A DNA stretch of 14,986 nt. Origin: Flavobacteriales bacterium UBA3431. Lineage in GTDB: Bacteria; Bacteroidota; Bacteroidia; Flavobacteriales; Schleiferiaceae. A model generated the notes under the pieces. That model was not told where the DNA came from and made no database searches. It worked only from the letters and a program-made list of their open reading frames with translations. Positions 7,049 through 14,555 of the stretch are shown here, one piece after another. Where the stretch lies: NCBI GenBank assembly GCA_002381225.1, contig DFSS01000045.1, positions 10,457-25,442 on the forward strand, written 5' to 3'. The translations under genes and the position numbers were made by a program. Numbering within the stretch: the first letter of the stretch is position 1; each line of letters starts with the position of its first letter.

Positions 7049-7917
7049 GAAATTGCGTGCAAGGAGACGGGCAATCGGGTCTGGAGCGCCGCACACAACC
7101 GTGATTCAAGGTCTGAGGATCCGCCCATGTGGTGCGAAACCCATGCCCAAGTCCGTTGATCTCCCCAAGGTTGCGCTCTCTTCTGGGTTTCCGCTGGAAG
7201 GAGGCTCAATTCCGACTCCGAAAGAAGGACCCACTGGCGGCTTCGTTCGGCCAAAAGAACCCGCCCAAACAACGTGGGCCAGGTATCCGCCTGCCTCCCA
7301 TCTCGCTTCCACCCATGCCGCGCAGCATAGAGGGTAGCAGCCTCTTCGGGTGGACCAAAAAGCCAGGCGTTTACGTCCGCCAAGGATGGCGCTTGGCCCC
7401 CTACTTGGGGCGCCATGGCCCACCAGGCCTCTCCAAACACGGGCTTTAATTTTCCGGGGGCATTCCATTCCTCCGTGGGAACGATGGCCGCGTCAAGTTC
7501 GGCGCGCGCCAATTTTTGAGCCAGGGACATCACCGTACCTTCCTCGAGATGGACGGTGGCATGGGGACAACTTTGTTGCCACTGATTCAACCAGAAGGCG
7601 CCATGAATCGTGCCTAAGGGCGCCACGACCCCGAGCCGTAGATGGCCTACCACGGGGTGGTCAAATTGGTCTATAAGCGTATGGATCGCTTGGGCACTTT
7701 CCACGGTTCGTTGGGCCTGCTCCCGCAGGACTTCTCCCAGCGGAGTGAGGGCCATGGGTTGCGTCTTTCGGTCAATCAACGCATGCCCTAATTCCTCTTC
7801 TAATTTTTGAAATTGGGCACTCAAGGTGGGCTGAGTGACCCCACAGGCTTTGGCCGCTTGGCTAAAACTTCGGTGGGCCGCCAGGGCAAGAAAATAGTCC
7901 AGTTGTGTCAGCGTCAT
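7045..7917 (-). CDS. LysR-family transcriptional regulator (OxyR-like)
   Basis: A 290-residue LysR-type regulator. The N-terminal winged helix-turn-helix begins MTLTQLDYFLALA, and SFSQAAKACGVTQPTLSAQF covers the recognition region at about residues 17-36, followed by the dimerisation helix. From about residue 90 comes the periplasmic-binding-protein-like effector domain (HLRLGVVAPLG, then LDAAIVPTE). I see no clear pair of redox cysteines in the effector domain, so OxyR-type peroxide sensing is not supported. The ATG at 7917 overlaps the upstream acyltransferase stop in ATGA, making this the last gene of the radC-epimerase-acyltransferase series. LysR genes more often stand divergent to their targets, so this coupling is unusual. 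The 3' end converges on the transporter. Target and effector cannot be read from the sequence. Confidence 0.9.
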   Translation of the reverse strand: MTLTQLDYFLALAAHRSFSQAAKACGVTQPTLSAQFQKLEEELGHALIDRKTQPMALTPLGEVLREQAQRTVESAQAIHTLIDQFDHPVVGHLRLGVVAPLGTIHGAFWLNQWQQSCPHATVHLEEGTVMSLAQKLARAELDAAIVPTEEWNAPGKLKPVFGEAWWAMAPQVGGQAPSLADVNAWLFGPPEEAATLYAARHGWKRDGRQADTWPTLFGRVLLAERSRQWVLLSESELSLLPAETQKRAQPWGDQRTWAWVSHHMGGSSDLESRLCAALQTRLPVSLHAIS

Positions 7918-8819
7918 AACAGGGACCAACGTTGATAGCGCAGATAGGGTTGGTTCACCGCGCCAAAGCTGCCGTAAAAGCGGGCTAAACCGGGCGCGGA
8001 ACTTCCTTCAAAATCAAAATATGTCCAGCGTCCTGCGGCAAAAACCAAGAACTCATTGATCAGGTGGGCCATGGCCTGGGTGGCACGGCCCTCGTCCGAA
8101 ATGGCGGAAAACAGTAAGACCACTCGGTTGCCTGAAAAGGCAAAAAAGGCCCCGGCAAGAAAGCGATTGCCTTCTCCATATACAGACCAAACAGCCCCTT
8201 TCCCCTGGTGTAGCAAATGGTACATGGCTTGGCGGATGGCAGAGCCAAAGCCTTCTGGGATGGTGTAGCGTTTTCCCTGATAGCGCTCAAAGGCGTGGTA
8301 CAAGGTTTCGGGGGTGTCGTGTTCAAACAACGTCATGGCGTGCTGCCGGGCCTCTTTCAGATTGCGAAGCAACTGTTTTGAGTAGGCCGCATGGATGCTT
8401 TCATACGAACCCGACATGTCCAGCACAAAATTGGGGCGCTCAGTCCAGCGCTCTAGGCGGCCTCCACGGAGCCGCCATCGGGGTGTGCACGTGACCCAAT
8501 CCATGGGTTTGTGGATTTGGAGATCCACCTTGGTGAATGCCCCAGGAATGAACCGGGTTGCATCCAGAAGCTGGGTCGCCCGACCAGCATGCGCCCCGAC
8601 AGGACCCCATTGCTGCATCCCAAAAGGCATATAGGCCGTTTGGAATATCCCCACTCGGCGATAGGCCATGGGCCATACAAAGTCCTCCCCCACGATGGCT
8701 CCCCAGGTCTTTCCGAGGGCGTCGGCATATTCTTCTCGGTCATACGGAAAATCCCACGGGCTCGCCTTAACCCATTGGGCCCACTGTTCAGATGTCCACG
8801 TTCCTGCGAGCCATTTCAT
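7914..8819 (-). CDS. FemAB/GNAT-like acyltransferase
   Basis: A 301-residue protein resembling the FemAB-like GNAT acyltransferases found in envelope polysaccharide clusters of Bacteroidota. The first half carries a degenerate GNAT-like domain (about residues 1-140). The second has the typical helix SYESIHAAYSKQLLRNLKEA, then the strand-turn-strand AVWSVYGEGNRFLAGAFFAF, and ends with the diagnostic FSAISDEGRATQAMAHLI, FDFEGSSAPGLARFYGSFGA and QPYLRYQ. Relatives transfer acyl or aminoacyl groups to amino sugars or peptidoglycan precursors; the donor and acceptor here are unknown. It is cytosolic, with no signal peptide. ATGA overlaps join it to the upstream epimerase-deacetylase fusion and the downstream LysR gene. 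The longer in-frame extension to 8969 is rejected because it overlaps the fusion gene and has no matching homology. Confidence 0.82.
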   Translation of the reverse strand: MKWLAGTWTSEQWAQWVKASPWDFPYDREEYADALGKTWGAIVGEDFVWPMAYRRVGIFQTAYMPFGMQQWGPVGAHAGRATQLLDATRFIPGAFTKVDLQIHKPMDWVTCTPRWRLRGGRLERWTERPNFVLDMSGSYESIHAAYSKQLLRNLKEARQHAMTLFEHDTPETLYHAFERYQGKRYTIPEGFGSAIRQAMYHLLHQGKGAVWSVYGEGNRFLAGAFFAFSGNRVVLLFSAISDEGRATQAMAHLINEFLVFAAGRWTYFDFEGSSAPGLARFYGSFGAVNQPYLRYQRWSLL

Positions 8820-11077
8820 GGTTTGCCTTGCTTTAAAAATTGAAGAAGTCCCGATTTCCATGGGCCATATAACGCCGTCTCTGGAAAAATAGACGCCCCT
8901 GGGCCAAAAAAGCGCCAGTGGGTGGCCAACACCAAGCCCGCTCCGTGCTTTGCGGCCGCATCCTGCCAAGACTGCAACGTCTTCTCAATGGCTTCCGCCG
9001 ATTCCCCAAGAAGGTTTTGGTCCATCAAGGCGACCGGAACATAGGTCAAATACGGAATGCCGTCGCCATCGAGCGCGCTACCCAAAGGTCCTGCGCCCCA
9101 GGCAGGAATGGGAACCGCCACGCCCGCTCGATAACCGGGTTGCTTAGCGTATTCCAAGCTCCAATCTTCGAGGCAGCCCGCTTTCACTAATTGTGATTGG
9201 GAATGGGGCAATTCCATGCGGAGATAATGGTAGCGGGAACGCTGAAGCACCCGAGAAGTGGCTTGGGTCCATGCCTGAACCTCCACATTTAAACCCGCTT
9301 GCCCCTTTTCGTGGTGTCCATAGGTTGGGTGCAGGCCGGTGCTCGGTTGCTGCTGGGCCCAACGCATGTGGGCTTCTGCCACGCGGGGATGGTGAACGCT
9401 CGGACCCTTGTCCTGGAGACCTCGCTCCGGACCGATCCATGCAAAAAACTGCCAACGCACCCTTCCGAACCTATTCATCAAGTCCACAAATACCTGCGAG
9501 GCGTCATAAGGATCGATGGCGCCCCACTGTGCTTTGAATAGCGCCCATTGGCCTGTCAAAGCATGCTTGAGGGCCACGGCCCATCGATGCATTGTTGAAA
9601 AGCCCGCAAAGGCGAATCGATGGTCGATGTCCACGACCACCGTAGGATCCGGAGTTCTCCGTTTCGCCAGTGAAAAGTCGGGGCGGAACATGGTGACAAA
9701 CTGCTCCACCCACACATGACCCATGGGCACCTCTGGTGAGGTGCGCATCTCCGGCCACAGGCAGGATGCTTGCGGTAAAAAACGACCATGCACATCACGG
9801 GAACCTCCCGAAAACTCTTCTGCTCGGGACCCGACATAAGCCGCTTTGGCCAAACCATCCTCACCCAAATCCGCAAAGGTCCAGCGCTCAAAGGGCAGCG
9901 ACCAACAGGAGGCTTGGGGCCATTCGGCCCCCTTTTCCGAGAAATCGATGCGAATACCCGTAATGCGGCGCACCACCTCCGCGGCAAAGCGCAACTGGGG
10001 ATTTACGGCATCCCCTTGCAGGGTTAAGGCGTTGGGCTTCGTCGGGCCGCCATTCCACAAGGCCGCAGCCATTCGAACCGCCGCATCCCCTTCCCCGTAG
10101 ACGGGTGGGAACTCGGCGGGGGTATTGGTCTGCATGCAGGTGACCAACTGCTCGCCTAGATGCCTTGCATCCCGCGCTGCTTCTGGATTCACTAAAAAGG
10201 AATGGCCCGTATCTAGCAGCTCCACCCACTCGGTCTCGTTGCGAAGAACGATGCACTTTCGGCGGCAGAAATAGGCCTCTTTTTGCAATCCACCCGAATC
10301 TGTCAGAACCCATTCCGCTGCGTCTAGCTGCTCTAAAATGGCTTCACGGCCCAGCGGTGGATGCCAATGTATGTGCTGGGGCATGTTGCCCTCCTCGAAA
10401 TGTGCGCGAAGCCTCGGGTGTATGGGCCAATGAATTTCATGGCTTTCGGCCAAGTCTGCCACAGCCTCGACAATCCGGGTGCGAACCACCGGATCGTCCA
10501 CATTGGTATTGCGGTGGAGGGTGACCAAAATTCGGCCCTTTGCAGGTGGCCTCATTTCCCGATTCATCAAGGCATCCGCCATGATGTCGCCCGTCATGAC
10601 GGTGTGCGCCTCTCCTCGGTCCAACCCTTCGCGTTGCAGCTGAACGAGCGCCCGTTCCGAAGGCACAAAATGCCAATCGCTCACTGTGTCGGTCTTCACG
10701 CGCGCCTCTTCTTCCGGCATGGCCGCATTAAAACTGCGTAAACCCGCCTCGACATGCGCTAAGGGCAAGCCCAACCGCTTGGCCGCTCGTGCCGCACACC
10801 AGGTCGAAAATGTATCTCCGTACACCACTACGGTATCCGGCTGCCACCCCATCAAAGCATCGGCCATCGCGGCCACATTCTCCTCGTGGACCGTGGACCA
10901 CGTCAAGATCACATCCGGCTGCAAGCCAAACTCTCGAAAGAACACTTCACTCATTCCTGCCTCCCAATGCTGCCCCGAATGCAGCACTCGCTGGGGTGCT
11001 CCACGCTCGGCTAAAGCCCGGTAGAGAGGCAGCAACTTGATGAATTGAGGGCGCGCCCCGACGATGTGTACAATCAT
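8816..11077 (-). CDS. wecB: Fusion: UDP-GlcNAc 2-epimerase (WecB-like) plus DUF7033-type polysaccharide deacetylase
   Basis: A single uninterrupted 753-codon reading frame joins two enzymes usually encoded separately. Residues 1 to about 345 are a non-hydrolysing UDP-GlcNAc 2-epimerase, which makes UDP-ManNAc: GARPQFIK (7-14, with R9 and K14), YGDT (86-89), HVEAGLR (108-114), PEEEAR (121-126), VTLHRNTN (185-192), TDSGGLQKEA (259-268) and ETEWVE (281-286). The catalytic acids and histidine expected from E. coli WecB are in place. After a short linker, residues about 360-753 match a whole Bacteroidota polysaccharide deacetylase with an N-terminal DUF7033-like region (LRFAAEVVRRITGI). They include the metal-site motif VVDIDHRFAF (481-490), DPYD (522-525), GLHPTYGHH (581-589) and SRYHYLRMELPHS (614-626). 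No signal peptide is seen, so both halves are probably cytosolic and may act on nucleotide- or lipid-linked sugars. The start overlaps the radC stop and the stop overlaps the acyltransferase start (both ATGA). A frame error joining two genes is unlikely. Confidence 0.9.
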   Translation of the reverse strand: MIVHIVGARPQFIKLLPLYRALAERGAPQRVLHSGQHWEAGMSEVFFREFGLQPDVILTWSTVHEENVAAMADALMGWQPDTVVVYGDTFSTWCAARAAKRLGLPLAHVEAGLRSFNAAMPEEEARVKTDTVSDWHFVPSERALVQLQREGLDRGEAHTVMTGDIMADALMNREMRPPAKGRILVTLHRNTNVDDPVVRTRIVEAVADLAESHEIHWPIHPRLRAHFEEGNMPQHIHWHPPLGREAILEQLDAAEWVLTDSGGLQKEAYFCRRKCIVLRNETEWVELLDTGHSFLVNPEAARDARHLGEQLVTCMQTNTPAEFPPVYGEGDAAVRMAAALWNGGPTKPNALTLQGDAVNPQLRFAAEVVRRITGIRIDFSEKGAEWPQASCWSLPFERWTFADLGEDGLAKAAYVGSRAEEFSGGSRDVHGRFLPQASCLWPEMRTSPEVPMGHVWVEQFVTMFRPDFSLAKRRTPDPTVVVDIDHRFAFAGFSTMHRWAVALKHALTGQWALFKAQWGAIDPYDASQVFVDLMNRFGRVRWQFFAWIGPERGLQDKGPSVHHPRVAEAHMRWAQQQPSTGLHPTYGHHEKGQAGLNVEVQAWTQATSRVLQRSRYHYLRMELPHSQSQLVKAGCLEDWSLEYAKQPGYRAGVAVPIPAWGAGPLGSALDGDGIPYLTYVPVALMDQNLLGESAEAIEKTLQSWQDAAAKHGAGLVLATHWRFFGPGASIFPETALYGPWKSGLLQFLKQGKP

Positions 11078-11775
11078 AATGGATCCGAATTGGTTTTCAG
11101 CCAACCCCTATCCGCAAAACTAACGTAATCCCTCCGGCCAATGATTAAATGATCCAAGAGAACAATGTCTAAAAACTGCCCCGCATGCACCATCCGTTGC
11201 GTCAATGCGCGGTCTTCTGGACTCGGTACAAGTCGCCCGCTAGGATGGTTGTGGGCCACAACAATTGCTGGGGCTCGTCGGGCCAAGGCCCGCTGAAAGA
11301 CTACACGCAAATCCGCCAGCGTCCCGGTCCATCCTCCTTTGCCCACGCACTCACTCGCCAACACTTCATGGGCCCGACTCAAGTACACGACCCAGAACTC
11401 CTCGTGATCCAGGCCCTCCAACTTGGGCCGCAACACCTCAAACGCGTCCGCGCTCGCCCGAATCCGCTGAGGCACCACCCCTTCCTCCTCCCGCATCCGC
11501 CGGCCCAGTTCAAAGGCGGCGGCCAATGCCGCCGCCTTGGCGGGCCCCACGCCGGGGGTTTGGGTCCAGCCTTCTGGATTGGCCTGCGCGAGGGCATGGA
11601 GGTCTTCGCCGTGGGCCCGCCAGAGGGCCTGTGCAAGGCTTAATGCGGTACGCGATCGATCGCCCGTTCGAATCAAGAGGGCGAGGCACTCTGTGGTGGT
11701 AAGACTGCGCGCGCCCTGGTCAAGGCATTTTTCGCGGGGTCGGTCTTCAGGAGACCATTGTGGAATGGGAAGCAT
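11074..11775 (-). CDS. radC: RadC-family JAB/MPN domain protein (UPF0758)
   Basis: A 233-residue RadC/YicR family protein. The N-terminal half has the family start PREKCLDQGARSLTTTECLA (13-32) and a helix-hairpin-helix segment, TPGVGPAKAAAL (73-84). The C-terminal JAMM/MPN+ metalloprotease-like domain has the zinc motif HNHPSG (175-180) with S185 and D188, and a conserved glutamate just upstream around EEFWVVY. The cellular role of RadC remains unsettled; a DNA-repair role was proposed and later questioned. It starts at ATG 11775 and ends in an ATGA overlap with the epimerase-deacetylase fusion. It therefore heads the coupled series and may supply its promoter, although I see no clear TAnnTTTG box before it. 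Confidence 0.95.
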   Translation of the reverse strand: MLPIPQWSPEDRPREKCLDQGARSLTTTECLALLIRTGDRSRTALSLAQALWRAHGEDLHALAQANPEGWTQTPGVGPAKAAALAAAFELGRRMREEEGVVPQRIRASADAFEVLRPKLEGLDHEEFWVVYLSRAHEVLASECVGKGGWTGTLADLRVVFQRALARRAPAIVVAHNHPSGRLVPSPEDRALTQRMVHAGQFLDIVLLDHLIIGRRDYVSFADRGWLKTNSDPL

Positions 11776-11893
11776 GGCGGCAAGGTGAAGCGGGGAATCA
11801 CTGCAGCCGGTTAGGCGTCGGTATACATGCTTCGATCCGCCTCACCCGGGATGGCCCGACTCGCCCCAAGTACCTGTTCGGCCGGGCTGGCCG
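11776..11893. other. Gap between the radC start and the rpsT terminator
   Basis: This stretch holds no reading frame of note and no exact TAnnTTTG match on the minus strand. A 7-bp inverted repeat TTCGGCC/GGCCGAA (11877-11883 and 11889-11895) stands directly beside the rpsT terminator. The radC promoter should lie here, but I cannot point to it. Confidence 0.4.
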
Positions 11894-11924
11894 AAAACAA
11901 AAAAGCCGCCCGAGGGCGGCTTTT
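11894..11924 (-). terminator. rpsT: Intrinsic terminator after rpsT
   Basis: The 7-bp stem GCCGCCC/GGGCGGC (11905-11911 and 11914-11920; equally a 6-bp stem with a CGAG tetraloop) is followed on the minus strand by TTTTTTGTTTT. The plus strand also has TTTT after the stem, so it could work both ways. It lies 22 bases beyond the rpsT stop and insulates the radC series from the ribosomal transcript. Confidence 0.9.
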
Positions 11925-11946
11925 CTTGACCAAATCAGACGTCTAC

Positions 11947-12201
11947 TTAAGACAATCCGTTTACGTGCTTTGACAAACTTGACTTCAAGTTGGAAGCTTT
12001 GTTTTTGTGGATGATGTTGCGCTTGGCCAACTTGTCCAACATGGCGCTCACCAAGGGAAGCTGTGCAGCGGCCTCAGCGGCATCCGTGACCGTGCGCAAG
12101 ATGCGAACCGCGTTACGGGTCGTCTTGTGGTAGAAACGATTGTGCAAACGCTTCTTCTGCGTCTGGCGGATGCGCTTTAGGGAGGATTTATGATTCGCCA
12201 T
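11947..12201 (-). CDS. rpsT: 30S ribosomal protein S20
   Basis: An 84-residue basic helical protein with the S20 signature: ANHKSSLKRIRQTQKKRLHN at the N-terminus, then NAVRILRT, and IIHKNKASNLKSSLSKHVN at the C-terminus. S20 binds 16S rRNA helices early in 30S assembly. Length and sequence are typical. The gene starts 39 bases after the tRNA-Glu 3' end on the same strand with no recognisable promoter between, so the two are probably co-transcribed. A strong intrinsic terminator follows. Confidence 0.98.
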   Translation of the reverse strand: MANHKSSLKRIRQTQKKRLHNRFYHKTTRNAVRILRTVTDAAEAAAQLPLVSAMLDKLAKRNIIHKNKASNLKSSLSKHVNGLS

Positions 12202-12240
12202 AATAACTTAAATCAATGTTTTTCTTTTAATCAAAATTTG

Positions 12241-12314
12241 TGACCCGTACGGGATTCGAACCCGTGATCTTCTCCGTGAAAGGGAGATGTCCTAAACCGC
12301 TAGACGAACGGGCC
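12241..12314 (-). tRNA. tRNA-Glu (UUC anticodon)
   Basis: A 74-base cloverleaf is read by eye. The acceptor stem GGCCCGT/ACGGGTC has one G-U pair, the anticodon stem is TCTCC/GGAGA with loop CTTTCAC (anticodon UUC at 12280-12278), and the T arm is ACGGG-TTCGAAT-CCCGT. The discriminator base is A and CCA is not encoded. It lies between the proS-hypothetical pair and rpsT. Confidence 0.96.
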
Positions 12315-12331
12315 AATAGGTTTTGGGAGTG

Positions 12332-12339
12332 CAAATGTA
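12332..12339 (-). promoter_or_regulatory. Candidate -7 promoter element for tRNA-Glu and rpsT
   Basis: TACATTTG on the minus strand matches TAnnTTTG exactly and ends 17 bases before the tRNA 5' end, a sensible distance for a short precursor leader. No clear TTG is seen at the -33 position. Confidence 0.5.
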
Positions 12340-12359
12340 TGACAATTTTCCAATTCTTC

Positions 12360-12389
12360 ATTCTCCTTTCGGGATAATTTTAGGAGAAT
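12360..12389 (-). repeat. 8-bp inverted repeat after the hypothetical gene
   Basis: ATTCTCCT (12360-12367) and AGGAGAAT (12382-12389) form a perfect stem with a 14-base loop, 8 bases after the stop of the proS-linked gene. There is no strong U run on the minus strand, so it may be a weak terminator or an mRNA 3'-end structure of the proS transcript. Confidence 0.4.
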
Positions 12390-12397
12390 TTCATCCC

Positions 12398-13060
12398 TCA
12401 TCGCCCGCCTGTAGGGCGGTACCCTAGTCGCTTGCTGGTGCGCTGACGCAACTCTTCCCGAAGACCCTCGAGCTCCATGACCGAAATCTCGTGGATTTCA
12501 TTGAATGGCGCGACGACGAGGTCCATATCCATCGCCTGAAGCATGGCGTGCTCGACCCAGGATTGCATCACCTCCGACGTGATGCGCGCCTCCGTCAGAG
12601 GGATACCCAGACGGCCCAGGCCTTCGGCCATATAATGCCCCTCGCCATTGACAAAAAATCGGCTCAGCAACATCCCGGCATCATTCATTCGGCGCATTTT
12701 AAACGAGTCCGATAGAAAGTTGTACACATGGATCAACCCAAAGAAGGTCCGCTTCTCATCGGCTTGGACATAAGGCGTTTGGCGCAAAGGATGCTTTTCA
12801 GGCAAGGCAAAAGCGTTGGAGTGAACTTGGAAGATGAGGGAGTCCCCAGAAAAACGGATTTCCACCTCATACTCGCCACGGTCCACAAATTCGACGACCA
12901 CAGAATGGTCGATGGCGCAAATCTGGCTGTTTAGTTCCGCCGCGGTTTCCCTAAGTATACCTTTCAAATCCGCAAAGACGGCCAGGGCATTTCGATGCAC
13001 CAGTTGCTTGTTGCTGGACTTGGTCGCCAGTACGTGCAGAATATCTCCCTTCCGGCTCAT
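12398..13060 (-). CDS. Conserved-looking hypothetical protein downstream of proS
   Basis: A 220-residue soluble protein that I do not recognise. It has no signal peptide, membrane segment or obvious catalytic motif. The first 75 residues read as a helical segment (NALAVFADLKGILRETAAELN) followed by strands with many charged residues (VVVEFVDRGEYEVEIRFSGD). The middle contains YNFLSDSFKMRRMNDAGMLL and FFVNGEGHYMAEGLGRLG. The C-terminus has an amphipathic, acidic-then-basic helix (MELEGLREELRQRTSKRL). Base composition and codon use look like those of the neighbours. It starts 3 bases after the proS stop, so it is almost certainly in the same transcript. That suggests constitutive expression but says nothing firm about function. 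The ATG at 13060 is the obvious start. Confidence 0.82.
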   Translation of the reverse strand: MSRKGDILHVLATKSSNKQLVHRNALAVFADLKGILRETAAELNSQICAIDHSVVVEFVDRGEYEVEIRFSGDSLIFQVHSNAFALPEKHPLRQTPYVQADEKRTFFGLIHVYNFLSDSFKMRRMNDAGMLLSRFFVNGEGHYMAEGLGRLGIPLTEARITSEVMQSWVEHAMLQAMDMDLVVAPFNEIHEISVMELEGLREELRQRTSKRLGYRPTGGR

Positions 13061-13063
13061 GGC

Positions 13064-14536
13064 TTAGTAGGCGCGAGCAAATAATACGCGCTGCGTCGAA
13101 GGCTGTCCCGTCAGGATGCATCGACCTTCTTCTAGCGCATTGTCCAAGGGAATGCAGCGGATGGTGGCTTTCGTCTTGTCCTTGATCTGGTCCTCTGTTT
13201 CAGGGGTACCGTCCCAATGGGCCGAAACAAAGCCTCCCCGGTCTAGTGCAGCCGTGAATTCGTCCCAGCTATTCACGACATGAATACTGCGGTCGCGGTG
13301 CGCTTTCGCTCGCTCGAAGAGTTCAACTTGTACGGTGTCCAACATGGTCTCCACGGCTTGTGTCAATCCCTCCATGGGAAGGAAGGACTTGGTCAAGGTG
13401 TCGCGGCGCGCTACTTCGGCCGTGCCTTTCTCGAGGTCTTTTGGCCCGATGGCGATGCGCACCGGCACACCTTTGAGCTCATATTCATTGAATTTCCAAC
13501 CCGGCTTGTAGGTATCTCGGTTGTCGTACTTCACGCGAATGCCGCGCTTTTTAAAGTCTGCGACCAACTCAGAGGCCACTGCATTGATGGCCTCTAACTC
13601 CTCTTCACCCCGGTAGATGGGCACAATGACCACCTGAATAGGGGCCAATTTGGGAGGAAGCACCAGTCCATGGTCGTCCGAATGCGTCATAATGAGGGCC
13701 CCCATGAGGCGGGTGGAAACCCCCCAGGAGGTGGCCCAGACGTGCTTCACTTCCCCGTCCTTGTCTTGGAATTTGACGTCGAATGCTTTGGCAAAGTTCT
13801 GCCCCAGGAAATGCGAAGTGCCTGCTTGAAGGGCCTTGCCGTCTTGCATGAGGGCCTCAATGCAGTAGGTTTCTAGCGCCCCAGCAAAGCGTTCATTCGC
13901 AGACTTCACGCCCCGAATGACCGGAATGGCCATGTACTCTTCGACAAAATCGCCGTACACATGGAGCATTTGAACTGCTTCGGCCACGGCTTCCGCTTCT
14001 GTAGCATGGGCCGTATGGCCCTCTTGCCATAGGAACTCCGTGGTTCGCAGAAACAAGCGTGTGCGCATCTCCCAGCGCACCACATTGGCCCATTGGTTTA
14101 CCAGAATGGGTAAATCGCGGTAGGACTGCACCCAATTTCGGTAGGTGTCCCAAATAATCGTTTCCGAAGTAGGGCGAACAATGAGTTCTTCTTCCAACTT
14201 GGCGTCCTCATCGACGACAATGCCGGGACCGTCGGGATTATTCTTGAGTCGGTAGTGGGTAACGACCGCACATTCTTTGGCAAAACCATCCACGTGAGCC
14301 GCTTCCTTTGAGAAGTAGCTTTTGGGGATGAAGAGCGGGAAATACGCATTGACGTGCCCCGTTTCCTTAAAACGGAAGTCGAGCTCCGCTTGTATTTTTT
14401 CCCAAATCGCATAGCCGTGAGGCTTGATGACCATGCAGCCGCGAACACCTGAATTGTCGGCCAAATCGGCTTGAACAACGAGGTCATTGTACCAACGGCT
14501 ATAGTCCTTTTCGCGCGTGGTGAGATTCTTTGCCAT
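13064..14536 (-). CDS. proS: Prolyl-tRNA synthetase, archaeal/eukaryotic type
   Basis: A 490-residue class II aminoacyl-tRNA synthetase that charges tRNA-Pro. It is the shorter type without the editing insertion of the E. coli enzyme: it runs from DYSRWYNDLVVQADLAD through GCMVIKPHGYAIWEKIQ, then VRPTSETIIW and QWANVVRWEMRTR with TEFLWQEGHTAHAT (motif 2 region). Next come GTSHFLGQNFAKAFDVKFQD and WGVSTRLMGALIMTHSDDHG (motif 3), an anticodon-binding domain, and the C-terminal domain ending CILTGQPSTQRVLFARAY. The closing tyrosine is typical of the family. Length is normal. It heads a two-gene unit with the hypothetical gene; a TAnnTTTG box sits about 44 bases upstream of the ATG. Confidence 0.98.
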   Translation of the reverse strand: MAKNLTTREKDYSRWYNDLVVQADLADNSGVRGCMVIKPHGYAIWEKIQAELDFRFKETGHVNAYFPLFIPKSYFSKEAAHVDGFAKECAVVTHYRLKNNPDGPGIVVDEDAKLEEELIVRPTSETIIWDTYRNWVQSYRDLPILVNQWANVVRWEMRTRLFLRTTEFLWQEGHTAHATEAEAVAEAVQMLHVYGDFVEEYMAIPVIRGVKSANERFAGALETYCIEALMQDGKALQAGTSHFLGQNFAKAFDVKFQDKDGEVKHVWATSWGVSTRLMGALIMTHSDDHGLVLPPKLAPIQVVIVPIYRGEEELEAINAVASELVADFKKRGIRVKYDNRDTYKPGWKFNEYELKGVPVRIAIGPKDLEKGTAEVARRDTLTKSFLPMEGLTQAVETMLDTVQVELFERAKAHRDRSIHVVNSWDEFTAALDRGGFVSAHWDGTPETEDQIKDKTKATIRCIPLDNALEEGRCILTGQPSTQRVLFARAY

Positions 14537-14555
14537 AGAGAATGGTATGGGATTT

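Noticed and set aside
8820..8969. 50-residue N-terminal extension of the acyltransferase
   Set aside because: It overlaps the 3' end of the fusion gene and breaks the ATGA pattern; the extension has no matching features.
9060..11070. Possibility that the epimerase-deacetylase fusion is a sequencing frameshift artefact
   Set aside because: The whole span is one stop-free frame, both domains are complete, and an error joining two genes would need to remove a stop and start precisely. It remains worth confirming by resequencing.
11265..11702. Plus-strand open frame opposite radC, rich in proline and arginine
   Set aside because: It is a shadow of radC, which has the complete JAMM motif.
12400..12422. 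GC-rich hairpin CCGCC/GGCGG at the end of the proS-linked gene
   Set aside because: It lies within the last codons, has no U run, and is likely a result of coding composition.
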